NCBI RefSeq assembly: GCF_000019965.1
Contig: NC_010571.1
Location: 4,845,001-4,909,000 of the forward strand
Direction of reading: 5' to 3'
DNA: 64,000 nucleotides
Origin: Opitutus terrae PB90-1
GTDB lineage: Bacteria; Verrucomicrobiota; Verrucomicrobiia; Opitutales; Opitutaceae
Positions 18,291-28,190 of the stretch are shown here, piece by piece. The stretch's first letter is position 1. Each line of letters starts with the position of its first letter. The notes under the pieces are model-generated. The model was not told the DNA's origin, searched no databases, and saw only the letters and a list, made by a program, of their open reading frames with translations. The position numbers were made by a program, and so were the translations under genes.

Positions 18291-19136
18291 ATGACGTTCC
18301 CCTCGCTCCCCGCCCTTGCCCTGCTCCCGTTAATCGCGTGCGCCACACTTGCCGCAGAGAAGCCCGCCGCCGACAAGCCCATGCTCGGATCCAAAGTGTT
18401 CAAGTGGGAGGAACTGGTCGTGAAGCCCACCGAGGTCGGCGAGCGCCGCGACGTCGCCGCGAATCCCACGCCGACGATGACTGAGCTCGAGTGCCACATC
18501 AGCATGCTCAAATCCGGACTGACCTCGCATCCGCCGCACGTGCATCCGCAGGAGGAGCTGATCATCCTCACCGAGGGTGAACTCGAGGTTTACATCAACG
18601 GCGCGACCTCCCGCATTGGCCCGGGATCGCTGTTCTATTTTTCGTCCTGGGACGCCCACAACGTTCGCAGCGTCGGCGCCGTCCCCGCGCGCTATCACGT
18701 GTTCAATTTCCTGACGCCGAAGACGCGATCGAATCCGCCCTATCCCGCCGCTACGTCGGCCGCGCCAGCGATGATCCGCTCGCAGGTTTTTTCCTGGGAC
18801 AAACTTCCCGTCGAAAAAACGAAGGTCGGCTTTCGTCGCGAGGTGCTCGATGGCCCGACGCCGACTTACGAACGGATCCGCTGCCACGTGACGACGCTCA
18901 ACGCGCACGAAGCGCCGCATCCCGCGCACCACCACCCCGTCGAAGAGGTGATCATGGTCAAGGAGGGCGCCCTCGACGTGACAATCAACGGCCGAACCGA
19001 ACGAGCCAGCACTGGCTCGGTTTGCTTTTTCGCCTCCAACGACGAGCACGGGTTGAAAAATGCCGGTGACGCGCCGGTGACCTATTACGTGATTCGCGTC
19101 GACACGGAAGCGACGCCGAAAGCAGCCTCGCTATAG
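18291..19136 (+). CDS. Exported double-cupin protein
   Basis: A 281-residue protein from the ATG at 18291 with a signal peptide (MTFPSLPALALLPLIACATLAA). Two similar cupin domains follow: residues about 40-140 with 'SHPPHVHPQEELIILTEGEL' and about 165-270 with 'APHPAHHHPVEEVIMVKEGA'. Each has the His-x-His and Glu metal-binding motif and a second motif with His ('WDAHNVRS', 'NDEHGLKN'). The two halves share start motifs ('VFKWEEL', 'VFSWDKL'), so an internal duplication is likely. A periplasmic metal-dependent enzyme or sugar-binding protein is possible; the reaction is unknown. Confidence 0.75.
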   Translation: MTFPSLPALALLPLIACATLAAEKPAADKPMLGSKVFKWEELVVKPTEVGERRDVAANPTPTMTELECHISMLKSGLTSHPPHVHPQEELIILTEGELEVYINGATSRIGPGSLFYFSSWDAHNVRSVGAVPARYHVFNFLTPKTRSNPPYPAATSAAPAMIRSQVFSWDKLPVEKTKVGFRREVLDGPTPTYERIRCHVTTLNAHEAPHPAHHHPVEEVIMVKEGALDVTINGRTERASTGSVCFFASNDEHGLKNAGDAPVTYYVIRVDTEATPKAASL

Positions 19137-19181
19137 AGCGTCGAGACACCTCGGCCGCTCGACAGCTGCGGAACGCGATCT

Positions 19182-19287
19182 GTAGGGCTGCCGCTCGCCG
19201 GCAGCCGGGAAACACGTGATGCGCCGAAACGCATCCCCCGCCGACGGCGGCTTCGACAGGCTCACCGGCGGCGAGCGCCGGCCCTAC
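19182..19287. repeat. GTAGGGC...GCCCTAC element overlapping the front of the DTW gene
   Basis: A 106-base element bounded by GTAGGGC and its inverse, with an inner hairpin (CTGCCGCTCGCCGGCAG). It belongs with the elements at 20084, 34815 and 39054. It covers the possible early start (19216) of the next gene, which argues for the later start at 19330. Confidence 0.55.
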
Positions 19288-19329
19288 ACAGGATTGCACG
19301 GCCGATCGGATGCCGTCATCACCGGCCTG

Positions 19330-20055
19330 ATGCCTCGCGAAACCTGCTACCGCTGCTTCTGGCCCAAATCCCTTTGCTGGTGCGGCTCGATCACGCCGAT
19401 GGCAACGCGCACGCGGTTCGTGTTCCTGATGCATCCGAAGGAATACAAATACGAGAAGGCGGGCACGGGCCGGCTCACGCATCTTTGCCTCGCCCACAGC
19501 GAGGTGCACGTCGGCATCGGTTTCGACACCTGCGCGCCGGTCCAGGCGCTCCTGGACGACCCGGAGAACTATCCGGTGCTGCTTTATCCCGGGGAACAGG
19601 CGCACAATCTCTCCACCGGCGGGCTTGCCGCCGCGGACCTGGGCGGACGCCGGCTTGTGATCCTGCTGCTGGATGCCACGTGGAGCGGCGCGCGCAAGAT
19701 GCTCCGCTTGAGCCCGAGTCTGCAGCGGCTGCCGCGCGTGATGTTCACCCCGACGCACGTCAGCCGCTACGTGATTAAGCAGCAGCCTCAGGACGGCTGC
19801 CTGTCCACGCTCGAAGCGGTGCACGAAACCCTGCTCGCGCTGGCGCGCTGCGGGCTCGACGACTATCCGCTGCCCGCGCAACTGCTCGGGCTGTTCGAGC
19901 GCATGCAGACGTTTCAGATTCGCTGCGCGCTCGATCCCACGCGGGCGGGTTATCGTCGTCGGCCCTACAGTGAACCCGGTCAGCGCACCGCGCCGCATGG
20001 CCGCAGCGGCGCGCGCCGCAGCCGTTATCTGCGCGCGCCGGATGTGACGTACTGA
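19330..20055 (+). CDS. DTW-domain tRNA-uridine aminocarboxypropyltransferase (TapT-like)
   Basis: A 241-residue protein from the ATG at 19330. It opens with a four-Cys zinc-binding motif 'CYRCFWPKSLCWC'. The DTW signature is 'LLLDATWSGARKM' (D-A-T-W), followed by the family's 'LSTLEAVHETLLAL' helix. Proteins of this family (TapT/TuaA) make acp3U at position 47 of tRNA from S-adenosylmethionine. An ATG at 19216 would add 38 residues, but that stretch is a repeat element and precedes the normal first motif. The C-terminal 30 residues are Arg-rich and may be repeat-derived. Confidence 0.85.
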   Translation: MPRETCYRCFWPKSLCWCGSITPMATRTRFVFLMHPKEYKYEKAGTGRLTHLCLAHSEVHVGIGFDTCAPVQALLDDPENYPVLLYPGEQAHNLSTGGLAAADLGGRRLVILLLDATWSGARKMLRLSPSLQRLPRVMFTPTHVSRYVIKQQPQDGCLSTLEAVHETLLALARCGLDDYPLPAQLLGLFERMQTFQIRCALDPTRAGYRRRPYSEPGQRTAPHGRSGARRSRYLRAPDVTY

Positions 20056-20083
20056 AATTCCGGAAAGAAGTTGCGGAAACCAG

Positions 20084-20169
20084 GTAGGGCGCGTTCTGCT
20101 GGCCAGCAGAACGCTCCGCGCCGCGAGCACCTCTGGTCTGCGCGGCAGCGAGGGGACTCGCCGCCCTAC
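20084..20169. repeat. GTAGGGC...GCCCTAC composite hairpin element
   Basis: An 86-base element with terminal inverted repeats GTAGGGC/GCCCTAC and two inner hairpins (GCGTTCTGCTGGCCAGCAG and GCGAGGGGACTCGC). It lies between the convergent DTW and aminotransferase genes and shares 'GCGCCGCGA..AC' and the last 30 bases with the copy at 34815. Confidence 0.65.
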
Positions 20170-20176
20170 CTCGGCA

Positions 20177-21370
20177 TTACTTCTTCAGCGTCGCGCAGAA
20201 CCGCGCCAGCCGCTCGACCCCCTTGCGGATAATTTCGTCGCTCGTCGCGTAGCTGAGCCGCAGGTAACCCTCGGCGCCGAACGCACTGCCCGGCACCGCG
20301 GCGACCTTTTCCTGCTCCAGCAACCGCGCGCAGAAATCCTGATCCTTCAGCCCGAAGCTCGCGATGTTCGGGAACAGATAGAACGCCCCCTCGGCCAGCA
20401 GGCAGGTGACGCCCGAAATCTTGTTGAGCTCGCTGTGCAGGAACTTCCGCCGGCGATCGAAGGCGGCGAGCATCGTCTTCACCGCGGCAGCCGTTTTTTC
20501 CTTCTCCTTCAAGGCCGCGAGTGCGCCGTATTGCCCGAACGTGGTGACGTTCGAGGTCATCTGGCTTTGCAGCTCGCCGATCGCCTTCGCGATCGGCAGC
20601 GGCGCCACGGTCGTGCCGATCCGCCAGCCGGTCATCGCGTAGGTCTTGGAGAATCCGGCGACGGTGATCGTCCGCGCCTTCGCCTCTTCGCTCAGCGTGG
20701 CCACGCACGTCGGCTTCATGCCGTCGTAAATCAGATGCTCATACATCTCGTCCGAGAGAATGTAGAGGTTGTGCTTCACCGCGACGGCGACAATCGCCTC
20801 CAACTCCGCGCGACTGTACACCGCGCCGGTCGGATTCGACGGCGAATTGATGATCACCATCTTCGTCTTCGGCGTGATCGCCGCCTCGAGCATCTGCGGC
20901 GTCAGCCGGAACCCGGTTTTGTCGTCGGCGAGCACGAACTTCGGCACCGCGCCCGCGAGCTTCACCATTTCCGGATAGCTGACCCAGTAAGGCGCCGGGA
21001 CGATGACTTCGTCGCCCGGCGAACAGACTGCGACGACGCCGAGGTGACAGTTGAATTTTCCACCCGGCGAGACGACCACCTGCTCCGGCGTGACCGTGAA
21101 ACCGTATTCGACGGCGTAACGCTCCGCGATTGCCTTGCGCAGCTCCGGGATGCCGGGCGTCGGCGCGTATTTCGTCTTTCCCGCTTTCAGCGCCGCGATG
21201 GCGGCCTCCTTGATGTGCTCGGGGGTGTCGAAGTCGGGTTCACCGGCGGCGAAACCACAGACATCTTCACCGGCCGCGAGCAGCGCTTTCGCTTTCGCGT
21301 CGATCGCAAGGGTCGGCGATGGCGAGACGTTTTTGGCCCAGATGGACAGGGGGAGTGGCGAGGTCGACAT
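20177..21370 (-). CDS. Class I aspartate aminotransferase
   Basis: A 397-residue PLP enzyme of the aminotransferase class I/II family, subgroup Ib. The PLP lysine is in '[15 protein letters not shown]' (residue about 240). Other family marks are '[14 protein letters not shown]', '[16 protein letters not shown]', '[13 protein letters not shown]' and the C-terminal '[10 protein letters not shown]' substrate-binding Arg. It exchanges the amino group between aspartate and 2-oxoglutarate in the cytoplasm; many members of this subgroup also transaminate prephenate in the aromatic pathway. Single gene, convergent with the DTW gene. Confidence 0.88.
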   Translation of the reverse strand: MSTSPLPLSIWAKNVSPSPTLAIDAKAKALLAAGEDVCGFAAGEPDFDTPEHIKEAAIAALKAGKTKYAPTPGIPELRKAIAERYAVEYGFTVTPEQVVVSPGGKFNCHLGVVAVCSPGDEVIVPAPYWVSYPEMVKLAGAVPKFVLADDKTGFRLTPQMLEAAITPKTKMVIINSPSNPTGAVYSRAELEAIVAVAVKHNLYILSDEMYEHLIYDGMKPTCVATLSEEAKARTITVAGFSKTYAMTGWRIGTTVAPLPIAKAIGELQSQMTSNVTTFGQYGALAALKEKEKTAAAVKTMLAAFDRRRKFLHSELNKISGVTCLLAEGAFYLFPNIASFGLKDQDFCARLLEQEKVAAVPGSAFGAEGYLRLSYATSDEIIRKGVERLARFCATLKK

Positions 21371-21507
21371 GGGAGGAGAGGACGAGCACTAAAACGGCAG
21401 CCACCGGGCAAAAGCAAGGCCCGACACAGGTCGGGCCCACGGCAGTCGCAGACTGCGGCCGGCAGCACAGCGGCGGCGCCGCCGTGCCCGGCAAAAAGAG
21501 CGTCGGA

Positions 21508-21825
21508 TTACTTCCTGCCCTTGCCCGGCTTGACCGGGAGATCCTCGAGCGCGAGCCGCAGGAGCTCGCCCACGCTCGTGCCCTTCTTCTTCGCGTACCG
21601 CTTGAGCATCGCACGCTGGTCGGCCGTGATTCGCACCGAGATCTGGCGGTGCGGCACCGTGACGGGCTGGCATCTTTCGAAATCGAATTTGTCCATCGCC
21701 AGGCGGACAACTTCGCTGGCCGATGCGAGACCATGGCCATTGCGGATGGATTTGATCTTGGCGATCAGTTCGAGCGGCAGATCAAACGTGAGGGGAGCGG
21801 AACTTTTCTTGTTACGTGTTGCCAT
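21508..21825 (-). CDS. Ribbon-helix-helix DNA-binding protein
   Basis: A 105-residue basic protein from the ATG at 21825. It contains two ribbon-helix-helix-like segments: 'LTFDLPLELIAKIKSIRNGH..SASEVVRLAMDKF' (residues about 12-48) and 'RQISVRITADQRAMLKRYAKKKGTSVGELLRLALEDL' (about 58-95). CopG/MetJ-like proteins of this type bind DNA as dimers and often regulate their own operon or act as antitoxins. No toxin-like gene is next to it, so a regulator is the simpler reading. The frame continues upstream but without a better start. Confidence 0.65.
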   Translation of the reverse strand: MATRNKKSSAPLTFDLPLELIAKIKSIRNGHGLASASEVVRLAMDKFDFERCQPVTVPHRQISVRITADQRAMLKRYAKKKGTSVGELLRLALEDLPVKPGKGRK

Positions 21826-22241
21826 GGGTCGAAAGCTTGAGCGTTGAAATTCGGGTAGGGTCACCAAAACGCACACACATGCGTGGCGGAGCAACGATAT
21901 TTTTTCGGATTTGGCAACCGGGGTCACCGATTCGCGCGCTCGTCGGGCGCCCGGATGATGTATCAGCTCTGCCCCGATGTGGCCGGAAGCACCGTTCCGG
22001 CCATGTCGGCGCGGTACCAGCGGGCCGTATCAGCCGGGTTCCGCGTCATCAGGCGCAAGCGGATACGATGCGGCGGTAGGCCGAGGCGTCCTCCCCGAGC
22101 CGTTCGACAGGCTCACGACGGGCCGTTTCGACGAACTCTTCGACGAGGTCAGGGTCCCGAACAGGGTCGAGGGCCGCGACTCACCGGGACGGTTCGCCTA
22201 CCCGCCGAACCTCGTCGAAAAACTGGGATCTCGGGTAGCCT
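21826..22241. other. Intergenic region with TTCGACAGGCTCA-type repeats
   Basis: A 416-base gap. At 22098-22155 it has two near-copies of the 'CCGTTTCGACRRGCTC' motif that makes up the 24-base tandem repeat at 53790-53885. The rest shows no gene, and no strong terminator or promoter was recognised. Confidence 0.45.
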
Positions 22242-23144
22242 CTAGTCCTCGATCCGAGTCAACCGGTCCTCGGGCGGTGGCCGGACTGCCTCGGCCAGCT
22301 GCGCCGGCTCGAAGAGCGGCCCTGCAAACTCCAAACCGAGCGCGGCGGCCGTGACGCTCACGCGCGTCTTGTTGCGCGTCCGCTCGTCGCGAATGTCGAG
22401 CGTTTTGGGAATCCACTGGTCGTCGACCTTCTTCAGATCCACCAGGGAAAGCGTCTTCAACACCGCGCCGCGACGATCGAGGAGCTCGGTTTGCACCAGC
22501 GCATTGAACTGCGAATCCAAGTGTACCCGCACCCCGCCGATGTCGGGATGCCGCGCCGCGAATTCGGGCGGCGGCTGGAGCTCGATCACGTGCGCCGGCC
22601 GGCCGCGAAAACGGCGCAGCCCCTCGTAGGTGAACTGCTCCCAATAAACAAAGGGCATCTGCAGATCGAACGCCGTGAGCTCCGTGTCCGGGATGAGCGG
22701 ATCGAGCAGCGTTTCGATGCCGAGTTGTTCCGGCCCGCGGCCCGGCTGCCAGCGCCACACGCCCGACTCGCGGCCGTTCTGAATCAGCAACCGCTGCTCC
22801 CCACCCGCCCCGTCCTCCGGCGTCAGGCTGACACGGGTCAACGGTCCGATCTCGTTGCGACCGCCCCACAGACGGCCGAGCACGAACCGCTCGGCGCCAC
22901 GCCGCGGCATGATCCGCACCTGGAGTTCGAGATAGTAGTTGCCCGCGATCCCCTGCCGACGGAGTTGCTCCAGCGCCTTGCGCGCGTCGTCGGGATCGGG
23001 CTTGCCGATCGAAATCAGCGGCGGGCGGCTCGTCGTCCGGCTCGCCTGCGCCCACAGGGCCGGCGTGATCAGTCCCCCCGCCAGCGTTGCCAAGAGAAAC
23101 GCCCGCCAAAGCCTGGCGGGCGCGGCTCTGCCAGAAAATCGCAT
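22242..23144 (-). CDS. Exported LolA/outer-membrane lipoprotein-sorting-like protein
   Basis: A 300-residue protein from the ATG at 23144 with a signal peptide (residues 1-32, ending 'PALWAQA'). The mature part has alternating beta-strands such as 'NYYLELQVRIMPRRGAERFV', 'GVWRWQPGRGPEQLG', 'AHVIELQPPPEF' and 'VHLDSQFNALVQTELLDRRG', in the order seen in proteins annotated as outer-membrane lipoprotein-sorting (LolA/LolB-like fold, large hydrophobic-ligand-binding barrel). It begins five bases after secG ends, so the two form an operon. Role in carrying lipoprotein or lipid across the periplasm is inferred. Confidence 0.6.
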   Translation of the reverse strand: MRFSGRAAPARLWRAFLLATLAGGLITPALWAQASRTTSRPPLISIGKPDPDDARKALEQLRRQGIAGNYYLELQVRIMPRRGAERFVLGRLWGGRNEIGPLTRVSLTPEDGAGGEQRLLIQNGRESGVWRWQPGRGPEQLGIETLLDPLIPDTELTAFDLQMPFVYWEQFTYEGLRRFRGRPAHVIELQPPPEFAARHPDIGGVRVHLDSQFNALVQTELLDRRGAVLKTLSLVDLKKVDDQWIPKTLDIRDERTRNKTRVSVTAAALGLEFAGPLFEPAQLAEAVRPPPEDRLTRIED

Positions 23145-23149
23145 GAACC

Positions 23150-23581
23150 TCAGGGCTGCTTGCCCGAATCCGCCGGCGGCGGGGTGGTCTGCGGCGCCGT
23201 GGCCGGAGCGGCCGTCGGCTGCTGCTGCGGGTTGACTGAGGCCGGAGCGGTGGCACCCGGTAATGCGGGCGCAGGTGCGGGAGTCGCCGGAGCCGTGATG
23301 GTCGGCAGCGCATCGCCCGCCGCAGCTGTCGCTTGCGTGCGCTGATACAGCCGGCCGAGGTAGAGCACGAACGCGAGCACGAAGAACGCGATCGCAGCAT
23401 TGATGGTCGCCTTGCTGAGCACGTTGCTCGTGTCGGCGCCAAACGCCGCTTCGGCCATGCCCCCACCCATCGCCGCGCCCATGCCGCCGTCGTTCTTGGC
23501 CTTCTGCGCCAACACCACGAGGATCAGGAAAAGCGAGATGAGGATCAGGACAAACGTCAGGATCGCGAGGAGGATGTTCAT
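23150..23581 (-). CDS. secG: Preprotein translocase subunit SecG
   Basis: A 143-residue protein with two membrane helices: '[20 protein letters not shown]' and '[20 protein letters not shown]'. Between them is the SecG loop '[20 protein letters not shown]' (compare 'QxGKGAxxGxAFGG'). SecG aids SecYEG-mediated protein export through the inner membrane. The C-terminal 65 residues form an unusual Pro- and Ala-rich cytoplasmic or periplasmic tail not found in the E. coli protein (110 residues). First gene of a pair with the LolA-like gene. Confidence 0.88.
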   Translation of the reverse strand: MNILLAILTFVLILISLFLILVVLAQKAKNDGGMGAAMGGGMAEAAFGADTSNVLSKATINAAIAFFVLAFVLYLGRLYQRTQATAAAGDALPTITAPATPAPAPALPGATAPASVNPQQQPTAAPATAPQTTPPPADSGKQP

Positions 23582-23594
23582 CAGAAAGGGGCCA

Positions 23595-23623
23595 AAGCAT
23601 CCGGTCCGCCCGCGGTTTGTCAA
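23595..23623 (-). promoter_or_regulatory. Candidate promoter of secG
   Basis: On the minus strand TTGACA (23618-23623) and ATGCTT (23595-23600) are separated by 17 bases. The -10 match is partial. A transcript would begin a few bases ahead of the secG start, giving a very short leader. Confidence 0.35.
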
Positions 23624-23741
23624 CGATCCGGTGCAACACCACCCAGGAGGCCCGTTTCAGAGCCCGACATGGGCGGAATGCCCATCCCAGGTGGCCCGCT
23701 CGTCTTGCTCGTCGCAGAGTGAGCGGAGCCTGTCGCTCCGG

Positions 23742-25181
23742 CTAAATCGAGGCGATGGGGTCCTCCCCGAAAGGCAGCGCGACATAGAACGTCGCTCCTG
23801 CGTCCACCAGCCCCTCGGCCCACACCCGGCCGCCATGCCGGACAATGATCCGCTGCACGTTCGCCAGCCCGACCCCCGTGCCCTCGAATTCGCTCTCGGA
23901 GTGCAGTCGCTGGAACACGCCAAACAGCCGCTCGGTGTACTTCGGATTGAATCCCGCACCGTTGTCCCGCACGAACACGACGACTTCGCCGGACGCGCCC
24001 GGCTGGGTCCCCACTTCGATCACCGCCTCCGGGCGGCGCCGGGTGTACTTCACCGCGTTGCCGAGCAGATTCGCGAACACCTGCCGCAGCATCGCCACGT
24101 CTCCCATCACGTCCGGCAGCCGCGCCACCCGCCATTCGATGTTCCGGCCGACCGTTTCCGTCTGCAATCCTGCCCGGACTTCGCGCACGAGCTCGTCGAG
24201 CTTCACGACGCCGAATCGCAGCTCCGCGCGCCCGTTGCGCGAAAAGCTCAACAAATCGTCGATCAGCCGCCCCATCCGCTTCGCCGCGTCCGTGATCACC
24301 GTGAGGTAGCGCCGGCTCTGCTCGTCGAGGCTTTCCGCCGCATGCGCGGTGAGCATGCTCGCGAAGCCGTCGATGTGCCGCAGCGGCGCGCGCAGGTCGT
24401 GCGAGACGGAATAGGAAAACGACTCCAGCTCCTTGTTCGCGTGCTCGAGCTGCGCCGTTCGCGCCGCGACGCGCTGCTCCAGCTTCTGGGTCAGCGCCTG
24501 GATTTCGCTCAGCATGTCGTTGAATGCGTCGGTCAGAACCCCGATCTCGTCGTCGCTTTGTTTGACCGCCCGTACGGAATAGTCCCGGCGCCCGGTGACG
24601 ATCCGCGCGCTTTCGGCCAGATGAAGGATCGGTCGCGTAATCTGATCCTGGAGCGAACGGGACAAGAGGAACGACACCAGCAGCGAGCACCCCGCGACCA
24701 GCAGCACGAGCGCCGCATAAAGCTGGAAGCGCGACATCATCGTGCCGAGATCCGAGCGCAGGTACAGCGTGCCGAGTTGCGCGCCGTTCTGCGTCACCGG
24801 TTGGAAGATGGTGAGCGACGAAAAGGTGAACGTCGTCACCGGTTCCGCGACCGCCGGCGGGATGTCTTCGGCGGACAGCTTGGCCGGATAACGCGCGAAC
24901 ACGCTGCCGGTGGAGGTGTAGATGACGGCGGCCGCCACATCCGGCTCGGCGCGCAAGGCCCCGAGAATTTCGGCCGCCGCTTCCGGGTTGTCGAAGGCCA
25001 GTGCCGCGGTGCTGTTGATCGCGACCACTTCGCCCAGCGTGTTGAGCGTGCGCGCCGCCGTGCGCCGGTAGGTCAGCCACTCGTAGGCGAAGAACGAAGC
25101 GCAGGTGAACAGCAGCACCGCGGCGGTCGCCAGCAGGTTCATCCGCGTGAGCTTGTAGCGAATGGAAACGCTTCGCCGCAT
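23742..25181 (-). CDS. Membrane sensor histidine kinase
   Basis: A 479-residue protein from the ATG at 25181, sharing one base with the stop of the yfiR-like gene. Helix 1 (about 15-33) and helix 2 (about 152-172) flank a periplasmic sensor domain of about 120 residues that resembles CHASE8. A HAMP segment follows (173-230), then a coiled coil, HisKA with phospho-acceptor His261 ('[14 protein letters not shown]'), N-box '[10 protein letters not shown]' (371-380), G1 'DNGAG' (406-410) and G2 'GTGVGLA' (434-440). This is the bacteriophytochrome-like kinase class. No response regulator is adjacent. The YfiR partner suggests the sensor domain is controlled by that periplasmic protein. Confidence 0.88.
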   Translation of the reverse strand: MRRSVSIRYKLTRMNLLATAAVLLFTCASFFAYEWLTYRRTAARTLNTLGEVVAINSTAALAFDNPEAAAEILGALRAEPDVAAAVIYTSTGSVFARYPAKLSAEDIPPAVAEPVTTFTFSSLTIFQPVTQNGAQLGTLYLRSDLGTMMSRFQLYAALVLLVAGCSLLVSFLLSRSLQDQITRPILHLAESARIVTGRRDYSVRAVKQSDDEIGVLTDAFNDMLSEIQALTQKLEQRVAARTAQLEHANKELESFSYSVSHDLRAPLRHIDGFASMLTAHAAESLDEQSRRYLTVITDAAKRMGRLIDDLLSFSRNGRAELRFGVVKLDELVREVRAGLQTETVGRNIEWRVARLPDVMGDVAMLRQVFANLLGNAVKYTRRRPEAVIEVGTQPGASGEVVVFVRDNGAGFNPKYTERLFGVFQRLHSESEFEGTGVGLANVQRIIVRHGGRVWAEGLVDAGATFYVALPFGEDPIASI

Positions 25182-25783
25182 CAGCGCATGCCCTCCGAGT
25201 CGGTGACGATTTCCGCGGTCCGCAACAGCTTGGAACTGATCACCAGCCCCGCCTGCCGCGCGGCATCGAGGTTGATCCGCAGCCGCACGCGTTGCTGATC
25301 CATCACAAGGTGGATCATCGCGCCGTGCCGGGCAAACGCGTTCGTGTCGCACACCGTCAGGATCGGCCGGGTGCGCAGGGCCTGCAGGATCGGCTCCGCG
25401 CGCTCACCTTCCGATCCACTCATGAACAGGACATGGCAACGATCAATCTCCGCGACGCTGCCGTACCGTTTCACCACCAACGCGTGGCCATTCACCTTCT
25501 GGCCCCGCAACACCTCGTCGAGGTAGAGCCCGAACGGGTCGGCCCCCAGCACACCAATCACCACCTCATCAGCCTGCGCGGCGACGTCCCGCGGCCACTC
25601 CACGAACCGCGCGAAGTTCGACAGAAACACCGCCTTGACCTGGAATTCCGGCGGCGCCTCGACGGCGGCGGCAACCTGCCCGCGGCCGAGCAACACGCTG
25701 CCGCACAACGACGCGAGGATGCGGAAAATCAACCCGCACAGCAGGGGCAAGCCGGGGCGCGGAAGTGCGCTGATGGACGCCAT
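25181..25783 (-). CDS. YfiR-family periplasmic protein (DUF4154)
   Basis: A 200-residue protein from the ATG at 25783 with a long hydrophobic N-terminus (signal peptide to about residue 39). The YfiR pattern is clear: '[17 protein letters not shown]', '[33 protein letters not shown]', '[10 protein letters not shown]', and '[24 protein letters not shown]'. In Pseudomonas YfiR represses the diguanylate cyclase YfiN from the periplasm. Here the partner encoded directly downstream is a histidine kinase instead, so YfiR probably regulates kinase output. Confidence 0.88.
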   Translation of the reverse strand: MASISALPRPGLPLLCGLIFRILASLCGSVLLGRGQVAAAVEAPPEFQVKAVFLSNFARFVEWPRDVAAQADEVVIGVLGADPFGLYLDEVLRGQKVNGHALVVKRYGSVAEIDRCHVLFMSGSEGERAEPILQALRTRPILTVCDTNAFARHGAMIHLVMDQQRVRLRINLDAARQAGLVISSKLLRTAEIVTDSEGMR

Positions 25784-26031
25784 AAAGTTGTGCCTCACTG
25801 CTGCCGTTTTGACGGATTCGCCGCCACATCCAAACGCGTTTTCCCGGTAAATCCCCGGTAAACCGCTACCGGATAGCCTGACACTCCGCGCCTCGAATTG
25901 ATCCCCGGCGCAACGCTCCGCGATTCCGGCGGCGCCATCGGGCATTTACCGCGCGCCGGACGCGGACTTGCCGGCGAACCCGGCGCCGTAGCGCTTCGCC
26001 CCGACGACCGGCACGCGCCTGCGCGACGCCC

Positions 26032-27987
26032 TCAGCTCTCGGCACGCGCCTTCGCGTCGGCTTCGATCACCTGGCTCAGCGTGGCGAGCGTCGCCTTCAC
26101 CCGCGCTTTCACCGCGGCGAGTTCGCCGGCATTCGCCACCTGCTCGCGCGCGAAGAGATAGAACTTCATCTTCGGCTCCGTGCCGCTGCCGCGCGCCGCG
26201 AACGAGCAGCCGTTGCTCAGCGTCACGAAATAGAGGTCCTGCTTCGGGATCACCTCGCCGTCGGCGTCCCGTATCTCCTGCCGGCCGAAGTCCTCGAATT
26301 TCGTCACCGTCACGTCGCCGAACTTCGTCGGCGGGTTTGATCGATACGTTTCGAGAATCCGCCGGATCTTCGCATTCCCGCTCGCGCCCTCGTAGTAGAG
26401 GTTGATCGTGCCTTCGAGATAGAAGCCGTGCTTGAGGTACAGCTCGTCCAGATACTCCGGCACGGTGATCCCGCGGCCCTTCGCCGCCGCGCAGACTTCG
26501 GCAAACATCAGGCACGCCGCGTTGCCATCCTTGTCGCGGACGTAGTCGTTGGGCAGGTAACCATAGCTCTCCTCGCAGCCGAATGCGTAGAACGTGCTGT
26601 GCTGCTGCAGCAGTTTCACGCGTTTCTCGAAAGGGGTTTCGTCGTAGTCGAAATTCGCGCCCATCGCCTGCGTCAGCTGTTCCTCGTACCGGCGCATCTT
26701 GGCGGCGATCCACTTGAAGCCGGTCAGCGTCTTGATCACCTTCACGCCGTGGCTGTGGCCGATCGCGTCCTGCAGCTGCGAGGTCACGAAGGTGTTCACG
26801 ATGCACACGTTTTTCGAGCCGGCCGGCGGCACCCAACCGATCTGCTTAAACTTTTCCAGCCGGTAGGCCGTCAGCAACGCGCCGATCTGGTTGCCCGTCA
26901 GCAGCTCGAGCTTCCCCTCACGATTGCGCACCGCGCAGCCCATCCGATCCGCGTCGGGATCGGTCGCGAGCACCACGTCGGCGCCGTTCTTTTCCGCCAG
27001 CGCCATCGCCATCGCGAGCGCCGCCGGGTTTTCCGGATTCGGCGACTTCACCGTCGGGAACCGCGCGTCGAACTCGAGTTGCTCCGGCACGGTTTCCACC
27101 GCGCAGCCGGCGTGCAGCAAGAGCGGCAGCGTCTGCACCGCGCCCGTGCCATGAATGTTGGTGAACACGATCGACAACCTGCTCCGCCGGAACACGCCGG
27201 GATCCACCGCCGCCGTGCTGGCCACCGCGAGATAGCGGTCGTCCGCATCCCGGCCGAGCGTGGTCACGCCGGTGAGCTGCTTGTCGACGTAGTCGGCCAG
27301 CTGCTTCAGCGGCACGGCGTTCACCTCGCGGACGATCCCCGCATCGTGCGGCGGCACGACTTGCGCGCCGTCGTCGAAGTACGCTTTGAATCCGTTGTCG
27401 TGCGGCGGATTGTGGCTGGCGGTGATCACCACGCCAGCGTGCGCCTTCAACCACCGCACGCTGAAGCTCAGCTGCGGCGTCGAACGCGGCCCGTCGAAGA
27501 TGAATGCCTCGCCGCCGAGCCGCGTCCAGGTCGACGCCGCGAGTTCGCAGAAATGCCGCGAGAAATGCCGCACGTCATGCGCGATCACGAGCCGCGGCTT
27601 GGCGGTCACGCCGCGCGATTTCAGATACGAGCTCGTGTACCGGAACAGCCCGATCGTCGCACGGATCAGCGTGAAATCGTTCAGCACGTTCGTGCCGATC
27701 GCCGCGTGCTCCGGTGAACCGGTGCCGCCTGGCTGCGTGCGACCGAGTTCCGCCTTGGTCGACACTACGCCGATCGTCCGCCCACGCATGCCGCCGGTGC
27801 CAAACTCCAGGAAGCGATAAAACCGGTCGTTCAGCTCGCCCCACGCGCCTTGGGCGACGAGTTCCTCGATGCTCGCGTGCGCCCAGCCCGGCAGCGGCGC
27901 GGCGAGGAACGAGGCGATGTTGTCGACGGCGGCCGGCAGCAGCTGGCCATCGCGCCGGGCGTTTTGCAGACGATCGAGCGTTGTCAT
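26032..27987 (-). CDS. Phosphoglucomutase / phosphomannomutase (alpha-D-phosphohexomutase family)
   Basis: A 651-residue protein with all four family motifs: catalytic Ser in 'VITASHNPPHDNGFKAY' (residue about 190), metal-binding 'DPDADRMG' (about 345), sugar-binding 'GCEESYGYL' and phosphate-binding 'RGSGTEPKMKFY'. It converts hexose 1-phosphates and 6-phosphates through a phosphoserine. It is longer than the common 450-550 residues, with extra sequence in the N-terminal 60 residues and around residue 80-100 ('KAELGRTQPGGTGSPEHAAI'), as in the PgcA/PGM2-like group. Together with the UDP-sugar pyrophosphorylase next to it, it would supply nucleotide sugars. Confidence 0.9.
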   Translation of the reverse strand: MTTLDRLQNARRDGQLLPAAVDNIASFLAAPLPGWAHASIEELVAQGAWGELNDRFYRFLEFGTGGMRGRTIGVVSTKAELGRTQPGGTGSPEHAAIGTNVLNDFTLIRATIGLFRYTSSYLKSRGVTAKPRLVIAHDVRHFSRHFCELAASTWTRLGGEAFIFDGPRSTPQLSFSVRWLKAHAGVVITASHNPPHDNGFKAYFDDGAQVVPPHDAGIVREVNAVPLKQLADYVDKQLTGVTTLGRDADDRYLAVASTAAVDPGVFRRSRLSIVFTNIHGTGAVQTLPLLLHAGCAVETVPEQLEFDARFPTVKSPNPENPAALAMAMALAEKNGADVVLATDPDADRMGCAVRNREGKLELLTGNQIGALLTAYRLEKFKQIGWVPPAGSKNVCIVNTFVTSQLQDAIGHSHGVKVIKTLTGFKWIAAKMRRYEEQLTQAMGANFDYDETPFEKRVKLLQQHSTFYAFGCEESYGYLPNDYVRDKDGNAACLMFAEVCAAAKGRGITVPEYLDELYLKHGFYLEGTINLYYEGASGNAKIRRILETYRSNPPTKFGDVTVTKFEDFGRQEIRDADGEVIPKQDLYFVTLSNGCSFAARGSGTEPKMKFYLFAREQVANAGELAAVKARVKATLATLSQVIEADAKARAES

Positions 27988-28190
27988 GAGAGCAGTGAAG
28001 CTAAATTGGAACGATGCGAAATTGAGAGCTTGGCAGCCCTCGGAGTCTTTGACCGCGGATTACACGAACGATCACGGATCCTAAACGAGACACAGAAGAC
28101 CCCGCGGTCCAAGCCGAGAACATCCGCGTCGATCCATGGGAATCCGTGGTCGACCGGTAGGGAAAACAAGTTCCGTTCACGGGAGTCCGA

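Noticed and set aside
21508-21825. A toxin-antitoxin pair based on the ribbon-helix-helix protein
   Set aside because: No small toxin-like gene lies within 400 bases on either side in a suitable orientation.
23400-25298. A 632-codon open frame on the plus strand opposite the histidine kinase
   Set aside because: High-GC shadow frame; the minus strand carries H-box, N-box and G-boxes in order.
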